From: Marinomonas rhizomae
Lineage (GTDB): Bacteria; Pseudomonadota; Gammaproteobacteria; Pseudomonadales; Marinomonadaceae
Direction of reading: 5' to 3'
DNA length: 64,000 nucleotides
Assembly: GCF_024397855.1 (NCBI RefSeq)
Contig: NZ_CP073343.1
Span: 682,001-746,000 of the forward strand
The notes below the pieces were generated by a model. That model was not told the DNA's origin. It worked only from the letters and a program-made list of their open reading frames with translations, and searched no databases. Position numbers and translations under genes: made by a program. The number at the start of each line of letters is the position of its first letter. The stretch's first letter is position 1. Positions 57,230 to 64,000 of this stretch are shown one piece after another.

Positions 57230-58045
57230 TTATTGTCTAAACTGCCACTGGGGTAGTTGATTCTCCGGGTGAGCGAGACGAATCAAGTCTGCTTGATAAG
57301 CGGTTTCTATGGTGTTGTCTTGGGCGAGTCTTTGCGGTTCGCTATTGAAGGTAATTTGGCCTTTTTCCAGTAGAACCAGTTTGTCTCCATAGAGTGCGGC
57401 GAGATTGATGTCGTGGAGGATACAGAAAATACCTAGCCCTTTCTGGGCGAGGTTTTTAAGTAGTCTTAAGACTCGTTGTTGCTGATGTAAATCCAGTGCG
57501 GAAATGGGTTCGTCTAGCAGTAAGTATTTACCCTCATATGGTCGCTGTTCCGTTTCTGGGTGTTTTTTAGTTCCTGAGTGCTTGTCGGCGAAGAGTTGAA
57601 CTAAGACTCGTGCTAGTTGGATGCGTTGCTGTTCTCCTCCGGATAAGCTGGCGTATTGGCGAGTTTGGGTTTCTTGCATGCCGACTTCTACTAAAGTGTC
57701 ATTAATTAACGTCGAGGCGTCATGATCCGACAATGTCCATGGGGCAAGCCCAAGGGAAACCACTTCTTTAACGGTTAAGGCGAAAGGCAGGTGTATTTGC
57801 TGAGTCAATACTGCGCGTTTCTTAGCAAGTTCGGCCAACGACCAATTCGATAGTGACTGTTCGTCTAATGTTATGTGTCCTGCATCGGCTTGCATCGCTC
57901 CCGAACAACACTTCAATAATGTTGATTTCCCCGCTCCGTTTGGCCCAAGGACAATGGTCAGTTGTCCTGGTTCGATGCTCATAGAGACCTTATCTAGTAA
58001 GCTCTTTCCAGAACGAATAAGGGATAGTTCGCTGATGTTTAGCAT
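57230..58045 (-). CDS. hmuV: Heme ABC transporter ATP-binding protein
   Basis: HmuV drives heme import through HmuU. The 271-residue protein has Walker A GPNGAGKST (34-42), the ABC signature SLSGGEQQR (133-141) and Walker B LLLDEP (175-180), and an insertion of about 20 charged residues (155-172) before Walker B. I chose ATG 58045, which overlaps the hmuU stop (TAATG); a longer frame would run into hmuU. Last gene of the operon. Confidence 0.95.
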   Translation of the reverse strand: MLNISELSLIRSGKSLLDKVSMSIEPGQLTIVLGPNGAGKSTLLKCCSGAMQADAGHITLDEQSLSNWSLAELAKKRAVLTQQIHLPFALTVKEVVSLGLAPWTLSDHDASTLINDTLVEVGMQETQTRQYASLSGGEQQRIQLARVLVQLFADKHSGTKKHPETEQRPYEGKYLLLDEPISALDLHQQQRVLRLLKNLAQKGLGIFCILHDINLAALYGDKLVLLEKGQITFNSEPQRLAQDNTIETAYQADLIRLAHPENQLPQWQFRQ

Positions 58046-59058
58046 TAACTTGTTTCTCGAATATTTTTTAATAGTAGCCATAAGAAAAACGGCCCACCTA
58101 GTAAGCTGGTTACTAAGCCAACGGGGAGTTCCGCTGGAATAACTAGAAGCCGAGATAAGGTATCGGCGCCTGTTAATAAGCTGGCACCCAATAAAGCAGA
58201 GCAAGGAACCACGATGCGATTGTCGGCACCAAAAAGCATGCGGATAAGATGAGGAACCATCAGCCCAATAAAGCCAATAAGCCCGGTAAAGGCGACGGTG
58301 ACACCAACACATAAGGCGACAACGGCGATGAGTTTGATTTTGAAACGTTCAACATCTAGTCCCAGGTAACGGGCTTCGTCTTCACCCAGCAGCAATAAGT
58401 TTAAGTTTTTTGATTGGCGCCATACGTAGCAAAGTAGCGGCAATAAAATAGTCGCAATAACGATAACTTGTTCCCATCTCGCTCCGCCCAAGTTTCCCAT
58501 CGCCCAAAATGTTAAAGCTCTTAGTTGTTCATCATTACTCGTATAAGTTAGTAACCCAGTAGCTGATCCTGACAGTGCATTGATGGCGATACCGGCAAGA
58601 AGCAAGTGCAGCACAGATACTTGGCCTTTGTGTTTGGATAATTGGAAAATCAGCCAACAGGTAAGTACAGCGCCTAAAAACGCCGCCACGCTTTGCATAT
58701 AAGACTCTGCCCACAGAGGTAAATCACCAGCGAAAGGGTTGAGAACAATCAGAACGCCGACAAAAACAGACGCGCCAGATGAAACACCTAATAAGCCAGG
58801 GTCTGCTAATGGATTGCGAAACAGGGCTTGCATCAATGCGCCAGACACAGCCAATGCAGCGCCGACCAAAGCGGCCATGAGTAACCTTGGTAATCGGACT
58901 GTCATCAGTATTTGTCGATCTATGTCATTGATAGGTGACCATAAAAGATCTCGCCATGAGATCGAATAGGCACCTTGAGTCAATGCCAATATGCCCACAA
59001 TAAGCAATGTCAGGATGAGGACAGGATAAGGGATTTGTGAGTTAAGGACGCGTTTCAT
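58045..59058 (-). CDS. hmuU: Heme ABC transporter permease
   Basis: A 337-residue FecCD-family permease with about ten helices (RLPRLLMAALVGAALAVSGALMQALFRNPLADPGLLGVSSGA is the family core, and GLIGFIGLMVPHLIRMLFG the coupling region). The start overlaps the hmuT stop by ATGA; the stop overlaps hmuV. It forms the heme pore with HmuV and the periplasmic HmuT. Confidence 0.95.
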   Translation of the reverse strand: MKRVLNSQIPYPVLILTLLIVGILALTQGAYSISWRDLLWSPINDIDRQILMTVRLPRLLMAALVGAALAVSGALMQALFRNPLADPGLLGVSSGASVFVGVLIVLNPFAGDLPLWAESYMQSVAAFLGAVLTCWLIFQLSKHKGQVSVLHLLLAGIAINALSGSATGLLTYTSNDEQLRALTFWAMGNLGGARWEQVIVIATILLPLLCYVWRQSKNLNLLLLGEDEARYLGLDVERFKIKLIAVVALCVGVTVAFTGLIGFIGLMVPHLIRMLFGADNRIVVPCSALLGASLLTGADTLSRLLVIPAELPVGLVTSLLGGPFFLWLLLKNIRETS

Positions 59059-59912
59059 GGCGCCCAGTCTTCAAGTTGTTGATGTATAAGCTCAATGGCG
59101 TGAGGCGTTCTTGGGCCGAGGCCTAAAGCCAATAAGGCATCTAGGGTGACTAAACGCTGGGCTTTTGCGGCAGGCGTTGATGCCATTCCAGGTAACGACC
59201 AGATGGCTTCTTCGCTTGCTCTTGTTCGTCCTTGTTGAGTCACTACAATGGCATCAGGCTGAGCGAGTAGTATCGCTTCAGGAGTGAGAGGTTTGTAACC
59301 TTTTATACTGCTTACCGCATTGCTTGCCCCAGCGAGATGGAATAGGGCATCGGGAGCCGTACCTTGTCCTGCCACCATAGGTGCGCCGCCCATTTGTAAG
59401 ACAAAGAGTAGGCGAGGTGGGCGTTTCGACCAAGCTTTAGGTGTCGTCAATTTATCGAAGGCTTGCTGAATGTCATCAACCGCTTGCTTGCCAGCTTTTT
59501 CTTGATTTAAGGCAAGGGCAACTTGTGAGACTTTATCCAAAATACCTTGTTTGGTATCTGGTGCGTCGATTGAGACAATTTCTATATTGGTGTCTTTTAG
59601 CTGTTGTAATACTTTAGCTGGCCCAGCCGCTGGTGTGATGAGTAAGAGTTCGGGATGAACGCTCAATACACCTTCTGCTGATAGCGTGCGTTGATAGCCA
59701 ACTTTGGGTATTTTATTGGCGGCATCAGGGTAAATGCTGCTGGTATCGCTGGCAACGAGTTGGTTCTGTGCGTCTAATAAGTAGACGATTTCTGTCACAG
59801 TACCGCCGACACTGACAACTCTTTGAGCAAAACTGGCGGAGCTGCTCAGTGATGCAAGCGCTAACAAGACTACGAAAATAAGTGGCTTTTGTCTCATGAT
59901 GTTTCGCTTCAT
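59055..59912 (-). CDS. hmuT: Periplasmic heme-binding protein
   Basis: A 285-residue exported protein. The signal peptide (QKPLIFVVLLALASLSSSASFA) is cut near residue 30. It has the TroA/FepB two-lobe fold: VVSVGGTVTEIVYLLDAQ, SSIYPDAANKIPKVGYQR (with a Tyr typical of the heme site) and GASNAVSSIKGYKPLTPEAILLAQPDAIVV. It delivers heme to HmuU. ATG 59912 overlaps the hmuS stop by ATGA; the second ATG at 59897 is also possible. Confidence 0.94.
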   Translation of the reverse strand: MKRNIMRQKPLIFVVLLALASLSSSASFAQRVVSVGGTVTEIVYLLDAQNQLVASDTSSIYPDAANKIPKVGYQRTLSAEGVLSVHPELLLITPAAGPAKVLQQLKDTNIEIVSIDAPDTKQGILDKVSQVALALNQEKAGKQAVDDIQQAFDKLTTPKAWSKRPPRLLFVLQMGGAPMVAGQGTAPDALFHLAGASNAVSSIKGYKPLTPEAILLAQPDAIVVTQQGRTRASEEAIWSLPGMASTPAAKAQRLVTLDALLALGLGPRTPHAIELIHQQLEDWAP

Positions 59913-61000
59913 GATGTTCTCTCCTGTTTCGCGCTGAGACTAGTCGTCTTTTCGACTATGTCTTGCCACAGAGGTAATTCAGGATTGCCCGGTTTGCGTT
60001 TACCAAATAGCGTTAAGATGGACTCGCCCTTGGCGTTGAATGCTTCAATAGAGGTAATAATTCCATCGCTGCTTGGACGTTTGATGGCCCAAGTTTCTGC
60101 AATCAAGTCTTCTCTTAGATGCAGGTTAAAGCCAGGGTCTAAAACATTGAACCAAGGACCTTGCTGCACTAGGCGATGTACTTCGCCACTGAAAATTTGA
60201 ATGCAGCCTTTATTGCCCACAAACACCATGATGTTGCAGTTTTCTTCTGCGGCAAGAGTAATTGCACTTTTTACGCTGTCTTGGTCTAGCTTGGTAGCCC
60301 ATTGCTCGCCAATTTGAGATAGAGCTTGAGTGCGAGAAAGGCCATGACGTTTGAGCATGCCATGGTATTCATGAACATCTTTTAGTTCAGACCATTCTTG
60401 AGCAAAACGAGCTTGGTCAAAGTCGGCAGGTAGCTCGCTAGCTGGATCTTCTTCTGGCGTTAAATAAGTTGGAATAACGGGTGACGGGTCGCGAAACTCA
60501 GTAATAAGCGCGTCCCATTTTTCAGCCAGTGTATTGTCTGTTCGGTACACTTTATGAACCGCTACGCCATTAGCGTTAAAGAATTGGATGCTGTGGCGAG
60601 CATTCTCAACAACATGGAAGGCGCTGTGCCATTGTCCAATGAAAAGTCGCAAGTCGATGTCGTCTGATAGAACGAGGCCCATGTTGCTCTTTTCCATAAA
60701 GCTAAATTTATCATAGGTTCCTGTCGTTTCGTGAACGGCTTCATCGTTGCGGGTGATGGTCATCACTTCACCAAGGCTTTCCAGTTTTGCCAATAGTTCT
60801 TGAAAGGGATACTTCATCACCCAGGTTTCTATGCCTTGTCGGCAAGCGACCAACTCGCCTTCGCTAATGTCGAGCTGTTTGGCAAGTTCCCGAGCGCGCG
60901 GCGTTTTGCCTGATGACATCGCTTCTAGATATCGTGAATAAGTGGGATGATTGGTTGTATTTGTTGTTTCAACTTCTGGTGCTTCGTTCATGGTTGACAT
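59909..61000 (-). CDS. hmuS: Hemin-degrading / heme-transport factor (HemS/ChuS family)
   Basis: HemS-like proteins bind imported heme in the cytoplasm and help release its iron. The 363-residue protein has the two repeated HemS domains: TRNDEAVHETTGTYDKFSFMEKSNMG in the first half and NIMVFVGNKGCIQIFSGEVHRLVQQGPWFNVLDPGF in the second. Length fits the family (about 345). It is first in the hmuSTUV set, 84 bases after the receptor gene. Confidence 0.94.
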   Translation of the reverse strand: MSTMNEAPEVETTNTTNHPTYSRYLEAMSSGKTPRARELAKQLDISEGELVACRQGIETWVMKYPFQELLAKLESLGEVMTITRNDEAVHETTGTYDKFSFMEKSNMGLVLSDDIDLRLFIGQWHSAFHVVENARHSIQFFNANGVAVHKVYRTDNTLAEKWDALITEFRDPSPVIPTYLTPEEDPASELPADFDQARFAQEWSELKDVHEYHGMLKRHGLSRTQALSQIGEQWATKLDQDSVKSAITLAAEENCNIMVFVGNKGCIQIFSGEVHRLVQQGPWFNVLDPGFNLHLREDLIAETWAIKRPSSDGIITSIEAFNAKGESILTLFGKRKPGNPELPLWQDIVEKTTSLSAKQERTS

Positions 61001-61084
61001 GGAAATTCTCCGTTTATAAACAAGAGAAATGCTCCCTTTTCCCTTGTGTATTATTTTGTTAATTAAAGGTTTTGTGTGCGTGTT

Positions 61085-63226
61085 TTAGAAAGACAGCGTT
61101 GCGTCTATACCAAAGTTACGACCAGCGCGTGTATATCGATTCAGATTGGTGCTGGTATTGGTTAAGTTACGAATGTCGTTCCAGTTCATGTACTTTTCAT
61201 CTGTGAGGTTGAAAAGACCGGCGTTAAAGGTGAGATTTTGCGTCGGCTTGTAATAAGCGGTTAGATCAACAAGGTTGTAATCTGATGTGGCAAGCCATTG
61301 TTTGCTGGTGGATATGTCTTCTGCTTTCTTACCTGACGCCCAAGTTAGATTGAGCTTTCCACCCCATTGTTCTGATGGTGCATCATAGCCAAGACCAACG
61401 ACGGCGCTGAGCGGTGAGATACTGTCTAGCGGTTCATTGTCTTCTAGATTATCGCCTTCCGCGTATGCGATTGCGCCATTCAGCGACCAGCCGTCACCAA
61501 GAGCATCAATGCTTTTCGAGAGATTTAGATTACCTTTGATTTCAACCCCTTTTATCACCACATGAGTAAGGTTTTGATTGGTGTATTCACCAAGGCTAAA
61601 GGCGGCGGAAGTACCCAGTGATACCTGTTCAATGAAATTTTTGTAGTCGTTATAAAACGCGGTCAATTCAGTGGTACCATAGGCGTTTTGAGCACGAATA
61701 CCTGTTTCAATGAATAGGCTTTCTTCTGGTTCTAAATCAGGGTTTGGCGTTATTTGGTAAGAACCATATGGTGCTGAGTTTGCGAAATAATAGTATAGCT
61801 CGTCTAAGTTAGGCGCTCTAAAACCTGAGCCTGTTTTACCAAAGATTGTGTAGGTTTCATTGATTGCAAAGTCTGCTGCTAGTTGTGCTGTTAGTGACTC
61901 ATTTTCATTATTTCCCCATGAGTCTATGTATTCGTCACCTGTTGTTGTGTATTTGTAATTGTCGTAACGAATGGCCGGAATGAGAGTTAGCTTGTCCGTA
62001 GCTGACCAACTGTCTTCGAGGTACAAACCAAAAATATCTGCGTCAGCCACTGGAGAGAATCGAGACGCTGTGGTTGTGCCTGAAACTGTGTTTTTGTTTA
62101 GATTTTCCAATGATTTTTGGTCGTAAGTAAGACCATAGCGGATTTGGTGAGTATCAATTTGTTTCACTAAATCGGCTTTCAGGCTTGTACTTTCTTCGTC
62201 ATAAAAGCGGTTAACAAGGCGATTGTTATTGCTTCGATGTGTTTTGTTTGTGGTTTTTGTGTCTTGGTAATCGACTTGCCATTTCAGACGATCATATAGG
62301 GCGTTTGTTTGAGTATTTTCGTGGAAAAAACCAATACGGCGACGGACCACTTTGTCGTCTGAGCTATGCTGATCTGTTGCGGAACTTTCTGAAAATAAAT
62401 CGGACTCCGATGTGCTGTGGAAGTATTCACCGACTAGGCCAATACGGTTACTGTTGTTTACTTGCACCTGCACTTTGGCGAGTGTGTTTTCTGAGCCCGT
62501 TTCGGCTGGGTCGACGGAAGCACGTGTCACCCCGACGGTTTGATCTGATCCAGCGTCACCTTGATGGTTTTTATTTTCGTGTCCATCTCGGTTCGTGTAT
62601 ATAAGTAAAGACTCCACCTTGCCAGTGCGGTTTGCGATAGTCAGCGTTTGGTTGAATTCATCGGATGCGCTTTTGTAGCCGGCTTTTAATGAGCCTGAGG
62701 TGTTATTACCTGTTACGGATAAAAAGCTGCTCGGTTCTTTTGTTCTGTATTTCACGACACCACCAAGAGCGCCGCTACCTTCTACTACATCGCCACCTTT
62801 AATAATTTCAACAGATTCTAATGAATCCATATCAACCGTATTTCGTCCTGTTCTTAAATAGGTAGTTGTGGGACCGTATGCATCGGCTTGCGATACGCCA
62901 TCGACACTGATTTTGACACGGTCGCCATCTAGTCCACGAATATTCACGCTACCGATGCCAAAGCGAGAATCTTGGCTGGCCTCGACGCCTGGTTCGTAGC
63001 GGACTAGATCGTCTAGATTACGCACCAGTGTTTTTTCTATGTCGTCATCATCGATACTAGATACTGAGCTACCAATTGCAGTAGATGGGGTTAGCTGATC
63101 AGCTTCCACGCTAATCGTGTTTAGTTGAGTTTCTACATTTATTTTGTCGGCTGAAAAAGCTGGGTTTGCCATCATGATGGACAAAGCAATCAAAGATAAA
63201 GGGGCTGGGAATGTTGTTTTGGTCAT
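61085..63226 (-). CDS. TonB-dependent heme/hemoglobin receptor
   Basis: A 713-residue outer-membrane receptor. The signal peptide (TFPAPLSLIALSIMMANPAFS) ends near residue 25, followed by the plug (LVRYEPGVEASQDSRFGIGSVNIRGLDGDRVKISVDG) and a beta-barrel with the heme-receptor landmarks GFRAPNLDEL (FRAP box) and NPDLEPEES (NPNL-like box), ending in an aromatic C-terminus (DATLSF). I chose ATG 63226 because GAGAA six bases before fits; an earlier in-frame ATG gives a hydrophobic extension. No His lies between the FRAP and NPDL boxes, unlike HemR. A Fur-like site lies upstream. Confidence 0.92.
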   Translation of the reverse strand: MTKTTFPAPLSLIALSIMMANPAFSADKINVETQLNTISVEADQLTPSTAIGSSVSSIDDDDIEKTLVRNLDDLVRYEPGVEASQDSRFGIGSVNIRGLDGDRVKISVDGVSQADAYGPTTTYLRTGRNTVDMDSLESVEIIKGGDVVEGSGALGGVVKYRTKEPSSFLSVTGNNTSGSLKAGYKSASDEFNQTLTIANRTGKVESLLIYTNRDGHENKNHQGDAGSDQTVGVTRASVDPAETGSENTLAKVQVQVNNSNRIGLVGEYFHSTSESDLFSESSATDQHSSDDKVVRRRIGFFHENTQTNALYDRLKWQVDYQDTKTTNKTHRSNNNRLVNRFYDEESTSLKADLVKQIDTHQIRYGLTYDQKSLENLNKNTVSGTTTASRFSPVADADIFGLYLEDSWSATDKLTLIPAIRYDNYKYTTTGDEYIDSWGNNENESLTAQLAADFAINETYTIFGKTGSGFRAPNLDELYYYFANSAPYGSYQITPNPDLEPEESLFIETGIRAQNAYGTTELTAFYNDYKNFIEQVSLGTSAAFSLGEYTNQNLTHVVIKGVEIKGNLNLSKSIDALGDGWSLNGAIAYAEGDNLEDNEPLDSISPLSAVVGLGYDAPSEQWGGKLNLTWASGKKAEDISTSKQWLATSDYNLVDLTAYYKPTQNLTFNAGLFNLTDEKYMNWNDIRNLTNTSTNLNRYTRAGRNFGIDATLSF

Positions 63227-63288
63227 GATAGTTCTCATAATTTGAAAGTTTATGAGAACTATTATCAACAAAAAGTACATGCAAATGC

Positions 63289-63303
63289 AAATGACTTTCA
63301 TTA
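63289..63303 (-). promoter_or_regulatory. Candidate Fur box before the heme receptor
   Basis: AATGACTTTCATT, a palindromic AATGA/TCATT pair, sits about 65 bases upstream of the receptor start in A+T-rich DNA with further TGCAAATGCAAATG repeats. It is a partial match to the Fur consensus; iron-repression of a heme operon is expected. Confidence 0.45.
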
Positions 63304-63380
63304 AGGTTTATAAATTAATGATAAGTTAAGGGATTTCTTTGGAATTATTTTCGGACTAAAAACAGAAAACTTCACACTGT

Positions 63381-63460
63381 TTAATTAATGCATCGATGTC
63401 CATGTGTTGTTCTGTGCTGTCGGCGAGTCGGTTGATTTTGCTGTTGCGGTATTGGTCGTA
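63381..63460 (-). pseudogene. Duplicated 3' end of cobQ
   Basis: These 80 bases are 94% identical (75 of 80) to 63549-63628, the 3' part of the cobQ-like gene. The copy stops just before the REP-like direct repeat at 63471. It is not part of an open reading frame and probably arose by duplication with the repeat. Confidence 0.75.
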
Positions 63461-63470
63461 AGAGGGATTA

Positions 63471-63509
63471 AAATGTCGGATCACGGTCGTTCCTCCCTCA
63501 TACCGACCT
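63471..63509 (+). repeat. Direct repeat, right copy, flanking the heme operon
   Basis: Same 39 bases as 57176-57214 with one change (A for G). It lies between the cobQ gene and its duplicated fragment, upstream of the heme receptor promoter. Confidence 0.8.
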
Positions 63510-63526
63510 AGGGTGTGAGGGGGACT

Positions 63527-64000
63527 TTAGTGAAATGCTCGGCATGTTTTGATTAACGCATCTATGTCCATGTGTTGTTCTGTGCTGTCGGCTAGTCGGT
63601 TGATTTCGCTGTTGCGGTATTGGTCGTAGTCGAAGGTGGCAGCTTGGTCGACGCCGGCCCAGTTGAGTAAAGCTTGTAGGGCTTCTGGGTGGTCGAATAC
63701 GCCATGAAGGTAAGTGCCGATGATGTTGCCATCGTCTGAGATATAGCCTTCTTTTTCGCTGTTTTCTTTGTTTTTTCCGTTATCTAAGAGAGCGAAGTGG
63801 TTTATTTTGGCGTTGGTAGCAAAGCTTGAAACGCCAGAGTGAATTTCGTAGCCGGTAACTTTGGCATGATTGTTTGAAGAGTGGTTTGAGCTTGTTGAGA
63901 AGGTAAGTTGTCCATGACGTTGCTTGAGCTGTTTCTCTTCTTTTAGGATGGTTTCCATAGGAATAAAGCCAAAGCCAGCGGATTGTGTGTTGGCGTGCTG
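63527..64000 (-). CDS. cobQ: Cobyric acid synthase, C-terminal part (window-truncated)
   Basis: CobQ amidates adenosylcobyrinic acid side chains in cobalamin synthesis. The visible 158 codons read through the window edge (QSAGFGFIP then METILKEE) and contain the glutaminase-domain ending: GYEIHSGVSS, IIGTYLHGVFDHPEALQALLNWAG (His of the amidotransferase triad) and the C-terminal tail. The 5' end lies beyond 64000, so the ATG at 63958 is internal. A duplicated 80-base copy of its 3' end lies at 63381-63460. Confidence 0.88.
   Translation of the reverse strand, partial: QHANTQSAGFGFIPMETILKEEKQLKQRHGQLTFSTSSNHSSNNHAKVTGYEIHSGVSSFATNAKINHFALLDNGKNKENSEKEGYISDDGNIIGTYLHGVFDHPEALQALLNWAGVDQAATFDYDQYRNSEINRLADSTEQHMDIDALIKTCRAFH

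Overview
The window looks like a chromosome segment of a marine gammaproteobacterium. Gene families, moderate A+T content and REP-like intergenic repeats suggest an Oceanospirillales member close to Marinomonas; this is inference, as no marker gene was compared. Both ends cut genes: trmB lacks its 5' end and a cobQ-like gene lacks its 5' end. Layout: (1) 1-12.6 kb is mostly core genome: trmB, a Wzz-type chain-length regulator, an H-NS-family protein, tex, azoR with a divergent LysR regulator, a PPOX-type flavoprotein, glmU and glmS (UDP-GlcNAc supply), and a beta-CASP metallo-beta-lactamase gene interrupted by one in-frame TGA. (2) 12.8-28.5 kb is a first surface polysaccharide cluster. It opens with a MarR-type EPS-associated regulator, then wecB and wecC (UDP-ManNAcA), a wbpA/tviB-wbpB-acyltransferase-wbpE set (a UDP-2,3-diamino-uronic acid route), a flippase, a polymerase, two glycosyltransferases, a heparinase-like lyase, a reductase/epimerase and a small PglC-like initiating transferase. 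(3) 28.5-31 kb is a scar: a DUF2235 (Tle1-like) lipase gene on the opposite strand between two REP-like repeats, followed by a galE pseudogene with four in-frame stops. (4) 31.2-52 kb is a second polysaccharide cluster: a WbpM-type dehydratase, an O-antigen ligase/polymerase, manC-manB, a second flippase, glycosyltransferases, two Gmd-like dehydratases and fcl (GDP-L-fucose). On the opposite strand it closes with a WcaJ-type initiating transferase, another ligase/polymerase and a glycosyltransferase. (5) 52-57 kb holds an FKBP peptidyl-prolyl isomerase, a LysO-type exporter, an IS110-family element with a well-folded candidate bridge RNA beside its transposase, and a MATE pump. (6) 57.2-63.3 kb is a heme uptake and use operon (TonB receptor, hmuS, hmuT, hmuU, hmuV) bracketed by two 39-bp near-identical direct repeats, next to cobQ, whose 3' end is partly duplicated. 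How the genes work together: GlmS/GlmU make UDP-GlcNAc, which WecB/WecC, TviB/WbpB/WbpE and WbpM convert to acidic and 6-deoxy amino sugars. ManC/ManB/Gmd/Fcl make GDP-mannose-derived sugars. The two initiating transferases, glycosyltransferases, two flippases and three Wzy/WaaL-type proteins can assemble two polymers, with Wzz possibly setting chain length. No export genes (wza/wzc or wzm/wzt), CRISPR array, rRNA or tRNA were seen. The most unusual items are the IS110 bridge-RNA candidate, simple repeats inside the first wzy, the LpxD-like acyltransferase where WbpD is expected, the direct repeats around the heme operon, and the interrupted genes.
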